Shown here: piece after piece, positions 17,099-25,330 of the stretch | Position numbering within the stretch: position 1 is the first letter of the stretch | Layout of the letters: each line of letters begins with the position of its first letter | From: AWTP1-13 sp963820375 | GTDB taxonomy: Bacteria; Pseudomonadota; Alphaproteobacteria; Rhizobiales; Hyphomicrobiaceae | Direction of reading: 5' to 3' | DNA length: 64,000 bases | NCBI GenBank assembly: GCA_963820375.1 | Contig: CAWFZX010000015.1 | Location: forward strand, 208,442 to 272,441 | Notes under the pieces: model-generated | What the model was told of the DNA's origin: nothing | Database searches by the model: none | What the model saw: the letters and a program-made list of their open reading frames with translations, nothing else | Program-made: the position numbers and the translations under genes

Positions 17099-18529
17099 TC
17101 AGCGCAGGGGCTGGACACGTCCGCTGCGCGGTTCAAATACCGGCGCCGCCTGCAGATCCTCCTTTTTCGCATCGATGACAAAATCCCAGCGATCGCCTTT
17201 GCGGACCATTCGTGCGGCGTCGAGCGGTATTGCGACTTCTTTTTCGCCAAAGCCAAGCTGGCTGTCGAGGACGATGGAAGCGGCGAGGTCTCCATCTGGA
17301 CCAAACAAGAATTCTTTGACGTTTCCCAATCGCTGGCCACCACGGTCATGGACGTTGCCATTGAAGAAGGTACTGAGCAAAACCCAATTGGCGGGCGCCT
17401 CCGCAAGGAAATGCGGCTTGCCGCCTCGCTCGAGCCCCATTGTGATCGCGGTCACCTTGCCCCGCACCTGGTCAACGGTCGGCTGCAAAAGGGGGCCAAC
17501 GCCTGAGATAGCCGCAGCATGGTCAAGCGCAGCGTGGAGTTTGGCGCGCGATTCTCGGGTGACAATGGCGAGCATGGCGCGGCTCTCCTGCGGCAGCTGG
17601 CTGCCGAGCTCCGTCAAGCGGTCGAGCTCCTTGGCTGCCGATTGCAATCCCGGCAATGCAGAGGTGGCTGACGCGCGATCCTTCACGTTTTTCAGCAAGT
17701 CGCTCAGGGACTCGATGACGGTCATGGTTTGATGTCCGACATCAACGTTGCTCACGACCAGGCTGGTCGGAGCTCGCATACGGTCCGTGCCTGCTATGGT
17801 CAGGGGAGTTTCCGCAACCTGGGTGCCGGATCGGTCATCCAGAAAATATGTGCCGAGGCCAACAAGCGCCGCGAGTGGCAGAGCCCAATAGGCCCATTTG
17901 TGGGAAAAGCCGTTGGCTCCCTTGCGCTTCGTCTCGGTTACCCGAACTGCGGCTTGAGTTCGATCCGCACTATGACTGGACTTCCCTGCGGTATGGCTGG
18001 TCTTCTCTGCGGCACGCCATACAACGTCTTCGTCCGCCGTTAGACTTTTCTGTCTTGTCGTCCCTGCGCTGGAGCTGGCGTCCGTGAAGTGAGCCATCGT
18101 GGATGCGCGCAGTGCAGCCCTGGTGGTTGGGGCCGTCTCAAACAGGGTCCGACCGCGTTCGCTCGAAACGAATTCCTCAAGCCTCGTGAGCCGGGCGATG
18201 AGATCGGGGGTTACACTGGGATCACGCCCACCTTGCGGGCCTCTCTCGCCCCTCGGGCCGGGCGCGCCCGCTGGGCCGCGCGCTCCGACCTTGCCCTTGG
18301 CACCCTGCGGACCTGGAGGCCCTGTCAGACCGGGTTTGCCCTGGAGGCCGGCCTCGCCCTTTTCACCTTGCTGGCCGGCCACACCCGCTGGTCCTGCTGG
18401 TCTGGGCTTGCCCTGCAGACGCGGTTCGCCCTTCTCGCCTTTGGCACCGGGGGTGCCGGGAAGGCCGCGCTCGCCTTGGGCCCTGACGTTGCTGAACTTT
18501 GAGATGTGTGTCTTGAGCGTCTTCGCCAT
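17099..18529 (-). CDS. Collagen-like / single-pass membrane / PRC-barrel fusion protein
   Basis: 476-aa protein with three parts. Residues about 19-101 are a Gly-X-Y collagen-like tract, rich in GEKGE, GPPGP and GPRGER triplets; two positions have Arg instead of Gly. Residues about 213-232 are a single hydrophobic helix (WAYWALPLAALVGLGTYFL) after a Ser/Thr/Lys-rich linker. After a helical region, residues about 385-460 form a PRC-barrel with GGQRLGNVKEFLFGPDGDLAASIV and GFGEKEVAIPLDAARM. There is no N-terminal signal. A PRC domain with the same layout ends the protein at 23,635-24,750. PRC barrels bind partners or RNA; the role of this fusion is unknown. Confidence 0.85.
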   Translation of the reverse strand: MAKTLKTHISKFSNVRAQGERGLPGTPGAKGEKGEPRLQGKPRPAGPAGVAGQQGEKGEAGLQGKPGLTGPPGPQGAKGKVGARGPAGAPGPRGERGPQGGRDPSVTPDLIARLTRLEEFVSSERGRTLFETAPTTRAALRASTMAHFTDASSSAGTTRQKSLTADEDVVWRAAEKTSHTAGKSSHSADRTQAAVRVTETKRKGANGFSHKWAYWALPLAALVGLGTYFLDDRSGTQVAETPLTIAGTDRMRAPTSLVVSNVDVGHQTMTVIESLSDLLKNVKDRASATSALPGLQSAAKELDRLTELGSQLPQESRAMLAIVTRESRAKLHAALDHAAAISGVGPLLQPTVDQVRGKVTAITMGLERGGKPHFLAEAPANWVLLSTFFNGNVHDRGGQRLGNVKEFLFGPDGDLAASIVLDSQLGFGEKEVAIPLDAARMVRKGDRWDFVIDAKKEDLQAAPVFEPRSGRVQPLR

Positions 18530-18927
18530 GGCTCATAACTCGCTCGCACGGGTGAAGGCGGAAATGACCGGTCGCGCAGGGTAAAGGCGAGCCAAGGCTC
18601 ACCAAATGGGCATTAGTATTGGTTTGCGGGGAGGCCGTTGCCCCCGTTTGCGTGGTCAATCCCGGGAACTTTCGTTGCAGATGACCGCCATTGGATGGGG
18701 CACTCAGATGCCGGGATTGGTGAGCACGCGCCGGGGAAGGAGCTGACGCCAATCAGGCAAGCCCGCTCGCTTTCCATTCGGCAAGACGAGAGCAACAGCG
18801 CACGATCACAAGCGTGGGCGGCTGGCCCCCTGACCTCACCCGTCGATTTTCGTACACACAGCGAAATCGTGGGCATGGCGCGCGGCTGGTCGATCACGAA
18901 GGCGCGCCTTGCTGCCGTCTTGTGCGT
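18530..18927. other. Non-coding stretch, nothing recognised
   Basis: About 400 bases between the collagen-like gene and the metalloprotease, both on the minus strand. No convincing small gene, hairpin or promoter was seen. The collagen-like gene's promoter presumably lies here. Confidence 0.45.
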
Positions 18928-20190
18928 CTAACGGAAGTTCGACACGCGCTCAGCGAGCTCCAGGATGACGCGCGCATTGTCGGTTGCAGGCGTTCCGGTT
19001 GGCTCGCCCTTATAAAGGACCCTGGGATTCGACCAAAACGGTATCCGCGGGCAAGAACCACAACCTGCATTATAGCTCATGATGTCGCGCCACTTGCCCC
19101 CGTTCACATAACCGTGGCCATAGGCAAAGGGCGTGTTGTTGTCATCGACGAAGCGATCATGTCGCGCTCCCAGAATGTGGCCGATCTCGTGCGCGATCGA
19201 CATGGTGGTCGCGGCGCAGGCGTGATGCACGACGAAAAAAGCCTCGTCTGACGTCGGCCCAATGCGCGTTGAGAGACCGCAACCGGTCGGATTGTCGATA
19301 ATGAGACCAACAATGTCGGCCCGTTTCTCTTCACGTAGTCTTTTGACGTCCTTGAAGGGGCCAAGGCCGTCGACCATGGCGTAGAGGTGGGTGAACTGGT
19401 CGTCTTCGGTATCGGCGTAGTCGATCAACTGGCTATGCACCAGCCGCAAGCTGATGTTGCCAAGCCCACTGTTCCTGAACGTCGCGTTCGCCTCTTCGAT
19501 GGCCAGCGCCAGGGCGTCGGCGGGATCGCGGACATAGTGCTTGGCGGCGCTCGCGCTATAAAGCACCATCACGTCGAGGGTGACGCTTTTCTCCTCGAGT
19601 GCCCGCCGGTCGGCATCCGAAAACGGTGCAATGGCTGGCTCGGCTGGTGGTGGAGGCGGTACTGCCTGCTCGCCGGGAGTTGGCATCGGCACGCCGTCCC
19701 GCCTGCCGCTCGGATCGGGATGATCGGCAGGTAGTCGATGGCGATCCATTTCCGCGAAGGCATGGACCCCACCGCCCAAACTCTCGACCGTGTAGATCTT
19801 GCCGTCGTAGGCGAAGTAGCCGGTCAAAAGGGCGTTGCTCCATAACATCAAGACGGCGCGTTCACCAGTCTCCTGCACCTCGCCCTGCCAGGCGATGCTG
19901 CCGTCCTTCAGCACAGTGGATCCGGTTCGGATCATGGTGATGTGCCTTCCATCACCGAGCGGCAAGCGAACTTCGGCACCGATTGGGTCAGTCGGCGCTC
20001 CTGCGTAGCGCAGACGATCTGCGAGGCCCGTCGGCTTGGCGACCTTCTCAATGATCGCTTGCTGATCGGGCGTGAGCTGGGGTGGGAGAACCATCTCTGC
20101 GTGCACCGGCGCAGCGGCCGCGCAAAGCAGAAGTGAGACGGCGATCGAACATCTCGACCATTGCTGGACTACAAAAGACGTCATGTGCAT
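18928..20190 (-). CDS. Secreted zinc metalloprotease, metzincin type (reprolysin-like)
   Basis: 420-aa exported protease. Residues about 8-32 form a signal peptide (Arg, then a Leu/Cys/Ala core, then APVHA). Residues 40-165 are a probable propeptide domain, followed by a Pro-rich linker (PPPPPAEPAIAPF). The catalytic part carries the metzincin zinc motif HEIGHILGARHD at residues 334-345, supplying three His ligands and the Asp typical of reprolysin/adamalysin-like enzymes. Downstream DIMSYNAGCGSCPRIPFWSNP includes the Met-turn methionine. ATG 20190 was preferred to GTG 20193 because of GAGGG spacing. Its 5' end overlaps the 3' end of the next gene by about 143 nt, which is unusual. Confidence 0.9.
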   Translation of the reverse strand: MHMTSFVVQQWSRCSIAVSLLLCAAAAPVHAEMVLPPQLTPDQQAIIEKVAKPTGLADRLRYAGAPTDPIGAEVRLPLGDGRHITMIRTGSTVLKDGSIAWQGEVQETGERAVLMLWSNALLTGYFAYDGKIYTVESLGGGVHAFAEMDRHRLPADHPDPSGRRDGVPMPTPGEQAVPPPPPAEPAIAPFSDADRRALEEKSVTLDVMVLYSASAAKHYVRDPADALALAIEEANATFRNSGLGNISLRLVHSQLIDYADTEDDQFTHLYAMVDGLGPFKDVKRLREEKRADIVGLIIDNPTGCGLSTRIGPTSDEAFFVVHHACAATTMSIAHEIGHILGARHDRFVDDNNTPFAYGHGYVNGGKWRDIMSYNAGCGSCPRIPFWSNPRVLYKGEPTGTPATDNARVILELAERVSNFR

Positions 20191-20602
20191 CACTGCGTTC
20201 CCTCGATCGCGCCCAGCATCGGCGCTGCCCTGCCACGGGCCTATCGGGGAAACACCGGAGTTCCACCGCGGTCAAGCCTGAGCCAGGCCGAAGCATGAGT
20301 TCCGGCGATGCTATTGCCGACCGATGCTGATCGGCATTCCGATAGCCGTTGGTAATGGTTTGATACCTCTCGCCGATCTCCATCTTCGAGGTTTGCTCGC
20401 GCACGACCTCGTTGAAGACTTCCGTTTGTCCGAGCGTGCGAGCGACCAGCGCGATTTTGTCTTGATCAAGATCGGAGATCTTCTCAAGCAGGTCGTCGAT
20501 CGGGGCCGGCTCGAGCTTCTCCGGCATCAGCCCCATCTCGCGCAACGCGCCCGACGCCTTGTCGAGGTATTGCGAAGGGGATCGAACTGCGACTTTAGCC
20601 AT
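20048..20602 (-). CDS. Small acidic protein of unknown function with an anomalous C-terminus
   Basis: 184-aa reading frame starting at ATG 20602, preceded by GGAGA with good spacing. Residues 1-93 look like real protein: balanced charge and helical, with IDDLLEKISDLDQDKIALVARTL-type heptads and a VFNEVVREQTSKMEIGERY segment, as in helical coiled-coil proteins. From about residue 100 the composition turns Arg/Ala/Ser-rich and resembles a shadow frame. That tail overlaps the signal-peptide region of the protease gene. The original 3' end was probably lost by deletion or frameshift; I could not find its continuation in the other two frames. No named family recognised. Confidence 0.55.
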   Translation of the reverse strand: MAKVAVRSPSQYLDKASGALREMGLMPEKLEPAPIDDLLEKISDLDQDKIALVARTLGQTEVFNEVVREQTSKMEIGERYQTITNGYRNADQHRSAIASPELMLRPGSGLTAVELRCFPDRPVAGQRRCWARSRERSDAHDVFCSPAMVEMFDRRLTSALRGRCAGARRDGSPTPAHARSASDH

Positions 20603-20992
20603 GCGACTCTCTCCCAAGCCAGTGCCAGCGCCTCTAAGCAATCGACCTAACAGCGCCAGGACCTTCGTTGCCGCGAATGGGCCGAACCACAACGACGCGC
20701 ACGGGCAGCGCCGAACCGGCCACGCGTTGGATCCTCAACGATGTTGGGCTCATTGCTCGCCTCGGCAGCGCCTGGTCGTCGCGATCTCTGGCCGGTCCTT
20801 GGCTGCAAGGACCTTTTTTCCTTTTCCGGAGGGACCTCACGCCGACAGAGCGGACCACCAAGCCGGTGATCCTGGCGGCGCCGCGCAGGAAGGTTTAGGC
20901 CCGTGATATTGCGAAGGGAGATCTCATCTCCAGCCATCGAAACACGCAGCAACTTCTCGAGGTGGCGCCACGCTTTTTGCAAACACGGCTGT
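20603..20992. other. Non-coding stretch, nothing recognised
   Basis: About 390 bases upstream of the 184-aa protein gene. Minus-strand frames here are Arg-rich and motif-free. I saw no reliable promoter. Confidence 0.4.
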
Positions 20993-21079
20993 TCATAAAA
21001 ACGCAAAGAGCGCAACGAGAATGCCGGCATGCACACCGACAAAGAGGCCCACACGGATGGATAGCGAAGCAGAATTCAT
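20993..21079 (-). CDS. Possible 28-aa hydrophobic peptide
   Basis: Tiny frame starting at ATG 21079, with AGGAG about ten nt upstream, ending at TGA 20993. The product is a short polar start (MNSASLSIR) followed by an uninterrupted hydrophobic run (VGLFVGVHAGILVALFAFL), i.e. a single predicted membrane helix with almost nothing else. Such peptides exist in alphaproteobacteria, but a frame this short can arise by chance. Support is limited to the ribosome site and the clean helix. Confidence 0.35.
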   Translation of the reverse strand: MNSASLSIRVGLFVGVHAGILVALFAFL

Positions 21080-21206
21080 CAGCCGTCATCTCCTAGAACC
21101 GGTCACATAGCACGCGAGGGCCATTCCCGTCGTTCGGTGAAAGTCCCTAGAACCATGGGTGGTCTTTGTGGGAACGGAGCTTTTTGTCAGAGCAAAAGGG
21201 GTGCCG

Positions 21207-21455
21207 TTAGATGCTGACTTCCTTGCCGCCGGCGCGCCACCTCAGCAGTCGCAGGGGGTGTTTGGTCTGCGGCTGGTATTCACCATGGCTTTTGTTTGCT
21301 CGAGCAACGGCCTTGGAGAGCATGTCTTCGAGTTGCTGCTGCTGCCTTTCGAGCTTGTCGATGAGGCGGTCCAGCAGCAGCATGTCCTGATCCCAGGTGG
21401 ATTGCATCTGACTGCCTTCACGGACTTTCGCAAGAATTCCAGAAGACGTTGACAT
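21207..21455 (-). CDS. Small coiled-coil protein, unknown function
   Basis: 82-aa frame from ATG 21455. The centre (about residues 21-50) is strongly amphipathic and Gln/Leu-rich (LLLDRLIDKLERQQQQLEDML), a predicted coiled coil. A basic tail follows (LRLLRWRAGG). No signal peptide or membrane segment. The upstream region on the same strand contains Asn-Val-rich coding-like sequence in another frame, described separately. No family recognised; composition and helix periodicity are the only support. Confidence 0.5.
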   Translation of the reverse strand: MSTSSGILAKVREGSQMQSTWDQDMLLLDRLIDKLERQQQQLEDMLSKAVARANKSHGEYQPQTKHPLRLLRWRAGGKEVSI

Positions 21456-21605
21456 GACGGTTGGCGTTCCGATTGACGTTGACGTTCCGTTTCGCATTCA
21501 CCTTGAGGTTCCGCCCCACATTGCGTTTCGATTTATGCGGCAGACGTTTCGATGCGCGGAGACGGGGCCCAGCGTGAACATGAGCACCACCGCCGCGCCA
21601 CGCAT
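21418..21605 (-). pseudogene. Possible broken gene for a short secreted Asn-Val-Arg repeat protein
   Basis: From ATG 21605 one frame encodes a convincing short signal peptide (MRGAAVVLMFTLGPVSA), then HRNVCRINRNAMWGG and a stop at 21498. An adjacent frame, ending at 21418, continues the same flavour with repeated Arg-Asn-Val and Asn-Val-Asn units (NAKRNVNVNRNANRHVNVF). Read together through one frame change they resemble a small secreted N-V-R repeat protein like the intact one at 24,902-25,318. The 3' part overlaps the start of the 82-aa gene. Either a decayed gene or coincidence of a repetitive DNA tract. Confidence 0.35.
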
Positions 21606-22412
21606 CGGCGCCAGGTGCGACACGCAATGCGCCCAGAACACATGAGCGAGGCGCAAAAAGATGTGCCTGTCCGGGTCATGCTGGCATCCTTTCACAGGGC
21701 CCCGATCAAAGAGAGCGTGCTCAAACCGGAGCGGGGATGCACTCCGGTACTTTCCCCTAATTCTGATCGGGATGACCTGATGCCGCCGCGTCAGGGCAGA
21801 CTTTGCGCGTGCTGCCGTCGTTTCGCATGGGCGACGGCAAGCGGATGCGGCGGTCTTGGGATCGCACCGGCCGGCAGGGCAGGTTGCGAAGTTCGGAGGG
21901 GCAAAGCAGGGCCACACGGAAGATCGTATGCGACGGGGGAGGTCACAGACGTTCCGATCCGGGCGACGGGGGGGAGGCCAAGGGATCGGTGTGTGGCCCT
22001 GCTAATGCCTGTGTACACCGCTCGGTCCAGCCCACGCCATCGGGATAACCTTGCACCCCTATGGCCGGAAACTACCGATCCCCGCGCCTGGAAATCCGCC
22101 CAAAACGAGCGGTTGGCGAGCGCCTACGCCTCGATGAGTTGGTTGCGACGGCCTAACGCGCGCGGGCCAGCCGACGCCGCAATTTGAGCTTGCAGATAAC
22201 GGTTGGGCGGTGCGTCCTCGACCGTCTTGCTGCTGAAATGGGGGGTGTCAACGTAAACCCTGTCCAGCAGGCCGTCTAAAGTGTTGTTGTGGCGAACGGC
22301 CGCCCCGGGGGCGACGGCGTTGACAAGGTCGCCATTGCCTTCGGACTTGAGGAGAGATCCCCGCGCCTTTCGCCTTCAGCCGAGGTTCGCTGGCTGGGTT
22401 GCCCTTAAGGGA
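21606..22412. other. Long non-coding stretch, nothing recognised
   Basis: About 800 bases between the small minus-strand genes and the LuxR-type regulator's 3' end. All frames are short or Arg/Pro/Ala-rich. No repeat, RNA gene or transposase remnant was recognised. It may be degraded accessory DNA. Confidence 0.45.
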
Positions 22413-23201
22413 TCATGGGATCAAATTTTGGCGCACGGCATCGCATGCCGCATGCGTGCGATTGTGCACCCCGAGTTTCGCCTGCGCCTTCTTGAGGTGG
22501 CTGCGGATGGTTTCTTCGCCGAGGCCGAGGGCTTGAGCGATGTCAGCGGATTGCTGCCCGATCGACACCAAGCGTAAGACGGCAAGCTCCCTCGCTGTCA
22601 AACGCGGCGAGGTCCGAACCCGATCGGCATCGATGCCAGCGAGCTGCTCAAGCCGTAAGGCTGCAAAGCTTGAAGCCGCGCAAACAATAATGCGCGCTGG
22701 CGGGGTGAGGATGTTGGACAGGTCTTTGCGAGACCAGAAGGCGACGACCCAACGACCACCAACTCCATAGGTCAAGCCATCTCGCATTCCGTATTTGAGA
22801 GCCAATTCGTGGGACCAACGGTCAGCCCCGATCGGCTCGAACCACCGATTGGTTTCGGTCCAGGTAAACGATGCAAGGCTAGACCTTGCTAAAAAAATGC
22901 CGGGCGTGAAATGGGTCTTCGCCAACACCGTGTATTCTTCCCACCAGCCCGCTGGCGCGCTTTGGTGCAAGAAGGCCGATTTGCCAAGCTGAATAGCCTC
23001 CATGCCCGCAACTTTGAGAGGGAAACGTGCCACTCCGAGCACGTTCAGCGGCAGCGTCGTCGTTGACACGGCATGCAAGGCGTCGAGCACATCTGCTGGT
23101 GTTCGCACTCCGCCGACGTGGTTCGCAAACTCGACGAGCTTGCTGTGCAGGGCGGAGAGCGATGCGCCCGGCACGGCACTGATGAAGGCGTGTGTGGTCA
23201 T
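22413..23201 (-). CDS. LuxR-type transcriptional regulator with autoinducer-binding-like domain
   Basis: 262-aa regulator. The C-terminal part (about residues 198-255) is a GerE/LuxR helix-turn-helix: LTARELAVLRLVSIGQQSADIAQALGLGEETIRSHLKKAQAKLG. The N-terminal 170 residues have the size and Trp/Tyr spacing of an autoinducer-binding domain (WWEEYTVLAKTHFTPGIF, later TYGVGGRWVVAFW). Such solo LuxR proteins without a neighbouring luxI are common in alphaproteobacteria and may respond to foreign or plant signals. No luxI homologue and no clear lux box were seen in the window. ATG 23201 lacks a strong ribosome site. It could regulate the surrounding envelope genes. Confidence 0.88.
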   Translation of the reverse strand: MTTHAFISAVPGASLSALHSKLVEFANHVGGVRTPADVLDALHAVSTTTLPLNVLGVARFPLKVAGMEAIQLGKSAFLHQSAPAGWWEEYTVLAKTHFTPGIFLARSSLASFTWTETNRWFEPIGADRWSHELALKYGMRDGLTYGVGGRWVVAFWSRKDLSNILTPPARIIVCAASSFAALRLEQLAGIDADRVRTSPRLTARELAVLRLVSIGQQSADIAQALGLGEETIRSHLKKAQAKLGVHNRTHAACDAVRQNLIP

Positions 23202-23634
23202 CAGCTATACGCAAAATTGAACGTGAAGTCCCTCTGGAGCCTTAGAATGCGCCAACTCGAGGGCGTCCAACATCAGCACAAACCCGCAGACGGATGCCGA
23301 CATTGTCACTGGGTCCCGCTAAGCCAGCCGGCGGCTGCAAGCGACGCCTCGCGCCCAAGTTGAGTTAGCGGCGGGACCCGGGCGCAACCCGCCTCTCTTG
23401 CCGACGGCCTCCGCCATCGTGGCCACCCTGCCTTTGCGGTGCCGGCTTTTTGTTACCTTTTCCTGGTGGTCAGGACCAAAGCCCTGCGCTGGGCTGCAAC
23501 GGCGGCGACACGACGAGACGCCGAAAGAGGTCAGCGACAAAAGCGCGTTTCCTTGCCCATCATGCCGTCACCACTCCACCCCAGGCTGCCGATCGGCTGC
23601 CGGCAGCAGGGGTGCTCCTACCGCGGTGGTTAGT
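23202..23634. other. Non-coding stretch, nothing recognised
   Basis: About 430 bases between the LuxR-type regulator and the 3' end of the DUF937/PRC gene. No convincing gene or hairpin was seen. Confidence 0.4.
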
Positions 23635-24750
23635 TCACTGCTTTCGGCGCGCGAAGGTTGGCGCCGCCTGCACGGCCTCCTTCGTGGCGTCGACGACGAG
23701 GCGACGGCTGTCGCCATACTTCTCGCTACGGATTGCCGAGAAGGGAACGGCAATTTCCTTTTCGCCGATACCGAGAATACGGCCAACATTGATGATGGCG
23801 GCCGCAGCCTTGCCATCCGGTCCGATCAAGAGGTCCCTGATGGTGCCGAGGTTCTCGCCGGAGGTGTTGTAGACCTCTTGGTTGGTATACTCATTGGCGG
23901 ATGCACCAATCGAGGACCAATCGTCTCGAGCCGTCGTGAGGTAGGTGAGTTTGGCCGGTGCGTCGGTCACGGGACGCGCCGGGACGCTGGTGGTTTGCGT
24001 CGTCGGGAGCGTGCCGACCGCACGCTCATCCCTGGGGAAGAGGTACCAAAGCAAACCGCCGAGAGCGAGCAGCGGTAGCACCCAGTAAGGCCAGCTCGCA
24101 CCCCGCGAAGTCGTTTGCGTGTCGCTGGTCATCCGCACGCCCGCCGAGCGCGGAGCATCATAAGTGCGAGGCGCTTCATAGCTGTGCCGATCCGACGAGG
24201 AAGCGCCGATGTCTTCGTACATGCCGCTCAACTCAAGAAGCCGACTAAGGCCCGCCGGCATGGCGGCAGCAATCTCCTCCTTCTGCCCGGTCAGCATGCG
24301 GGCAAGCCCATTCGTGTCCAGGCCGCCGGCGCGCTGTTCACGGCCGAGAATACCCATGATGACGGGCGTGAGCAGTCCCATAAGGGTTCGCATGGGGCCT
24401 TCGCCGATGCCCAAAAACCGACCCACCGTCGACGCCAGCATGCCGGATACCCCGCTGCCGAGCAGGGAGGACAACAAGCCACCGCCTTTGTCGGCCATCT
24501 GTGCCGATCCGCCGAGCATGCTGGCGATGTTTCCCAAGAGGTCGGTCGGCTGCTCAGCCACGGCGCTGGCCAGTTGCCGTGCGCCGCCAGGTTTGCCAGC
24601 CAAGCCGGCCAACCCGCTCAAAATTGCGGGCACGGCCGCCGCCGTTGCTTTCTGCGTGACAGAACGGTCCAGGCCGGACGCAGAAGCCATCTTGCCAATC
24701 AGCTCCGGCGTCAAGAAGCGCGAGATGGTTGATACGATGTTGTCGGTCAT
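23635..24750 (-). CDS. DUF937 / single-pass membrane / PRC-barrel protein
   Basis: 371-aa protein. Residues 1-165 are a DUF937 (YidB-like) helical domain with ISRFLTPELIGKMASASGLDRS, repeated Gly-Leu-Leu and GGGLLSSLLGSGVSG stretches and VIMGILGREQRAGGLD. A Tyr/Pro/Ser linker leads to one membrane helix near residue 215-232 (WPYWVLPLLALGGLLWYLF). The C-terminus is a PRC barrel containing NTSGENLGTIRDLLIGPDG and GIGEKEIAVPFSAIRSE. The last two parts match the architecture of the collagen-like protein at 17,099-18,529. ATG 24750 has AAGGGA about ten nt upstream. Probably a membrane-anchored envelope protein; the molecular role is unknown. Confidence 0.87.
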   Translation of the reverse strand: MTDNIVSTISRFLTPELIGKMASASGLDRSVTQKATAAAVPAILSGLAGLAGKPGGARQLASAVAEQPTDLLGNIASMLGGSAQMADKGGGLLSSLLGSGVSGMLASTVGRFLGIGEGPMRTLMGLLTPVIMGILGREQRAGGLDTNGLARMLTGQKEEIAAAMPAGLSRLLELSGMYEDIGASSSDRHSYEAPRTYDAPRSAGVRMTSDTQTTSRGASWPYWVLPLLALGGLLWYLFPRDERAVGTLPTTQTTSVPARPVTDAPAKLTYLTTARDDWSSIGASANEYTNQEVYNTSGENLGTIRDLLIGPDGKAAAAIINVGRILGIGEKEIAVPFSAIRSEKYGDSRRLVVDATKEAVQAAPTFARRKQ

Positions 24751-24818
24751 GGCTTGCATTCCCTTCTCGGATTTGAGGCAGGCCGCCGCTTTCTCTCTAG
24801 GATGCGGTTTCACTCCTC

Positions 24819-24850
24819 GGGTTGAGCTTGCGAGCAAGCGAGCTCAACCC
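24819..24850. repeat. Long inverted repeat (hairpin) between two minus-strand genes
   Basis: GGGTTGAGCT pairs with AGCTCAACCC across a 12-nt centre, and the inner TTGC-GA-GCAA pairs again, giving an almost continuous 13-bp stem with a 4-nt bulge. It lies after the stop of the Val-Asn-Arg-rich gene and before the DUF937/PRC gene. No T-run follows on the minus strand, so a classical terminator is not certain; it may stabilise or attenuate the transcript. Confidence 0.55.
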
Positions 24851-24901
24851 CGATCTGCGCCAGAGGCAGCGTACGTCGCGGTGCTTGCAACAAGAGTGAA
24901 C

Positions 24902-25318
24902 CTAGCAGTTGCAGTTTCGATGCTGCGTGGGATGATTGATCTGCACCGTTTTGCCCGTAGTCACCGTTCGAGTCGGCAAGGTCGCAGTCTGCGCAACGTT
25001 CTGCGTCTGGTGCAGAACGACCGTTCGGTTGTGAACGCGGGTGACAACGTTGACGCGGGTGACCGGCTGTATGCGCGTGACGTTGACGATGCGATTGACA
25101 TGCTTTTGGTAGCTGGTCCTATTCACATCTTTGTACTGGGTGACATTTCTCACGCGTTGCACGGTCTTATATTTGTGGGTGGTGTTGACCTTGGTGGCCG
25201 GCCGATTGCACTCAGCGCAATTCGACCGCTCTGCCTGCGCTTGCGCCGAAGCCGCCATTGCGATGGACATTGCAGCCAGCAGCGCTGCTGCACCAAAGCC
25301 CTTCATAGATGTCATCAT
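24902..25318 (-). CDS. Secreted Val-Asn-Arg-rich repeat protein
   Basis: 138-aa exported protein. ATG 25318 has GGAG 8 nt upstream. A signal peptide occupies residues 1 to about 27 (hydrophobic AAALLAAMSIAMAASAQAQA). After a CAEC pair, the mature part is a run of imperfect repeats built on V-N/T-R-(I/V)-x-(N/P)-V-T (for example VNRIVNVTRIQPVTRVNVVTRVHNRTVV), a pattern expected of a beta-strand-rich surface or amyloid-like protein. It ends in a Cys-Asn-Cys tail. No named family recognised. The repetitive Asn/Thr/Val usage differs from the surrounding genes and points to a structural extracellular role. Confidence 0.75.
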   Translation of the reverse strand: MMTSMKGFGAAALLAAMSIAMAASAQAQAERSNCAECNRPATKVNTTHKYKTVQRVRNVTQYKDVNRTSYQKHVNRIVNVTRIQPVTRVNVVTRVHNRTVVLHQTQNVAQTATLPTRTVTTGKTVQINHPTQHRNCNC

Positions 25319-25330
25319 GAGCAAATCTCC

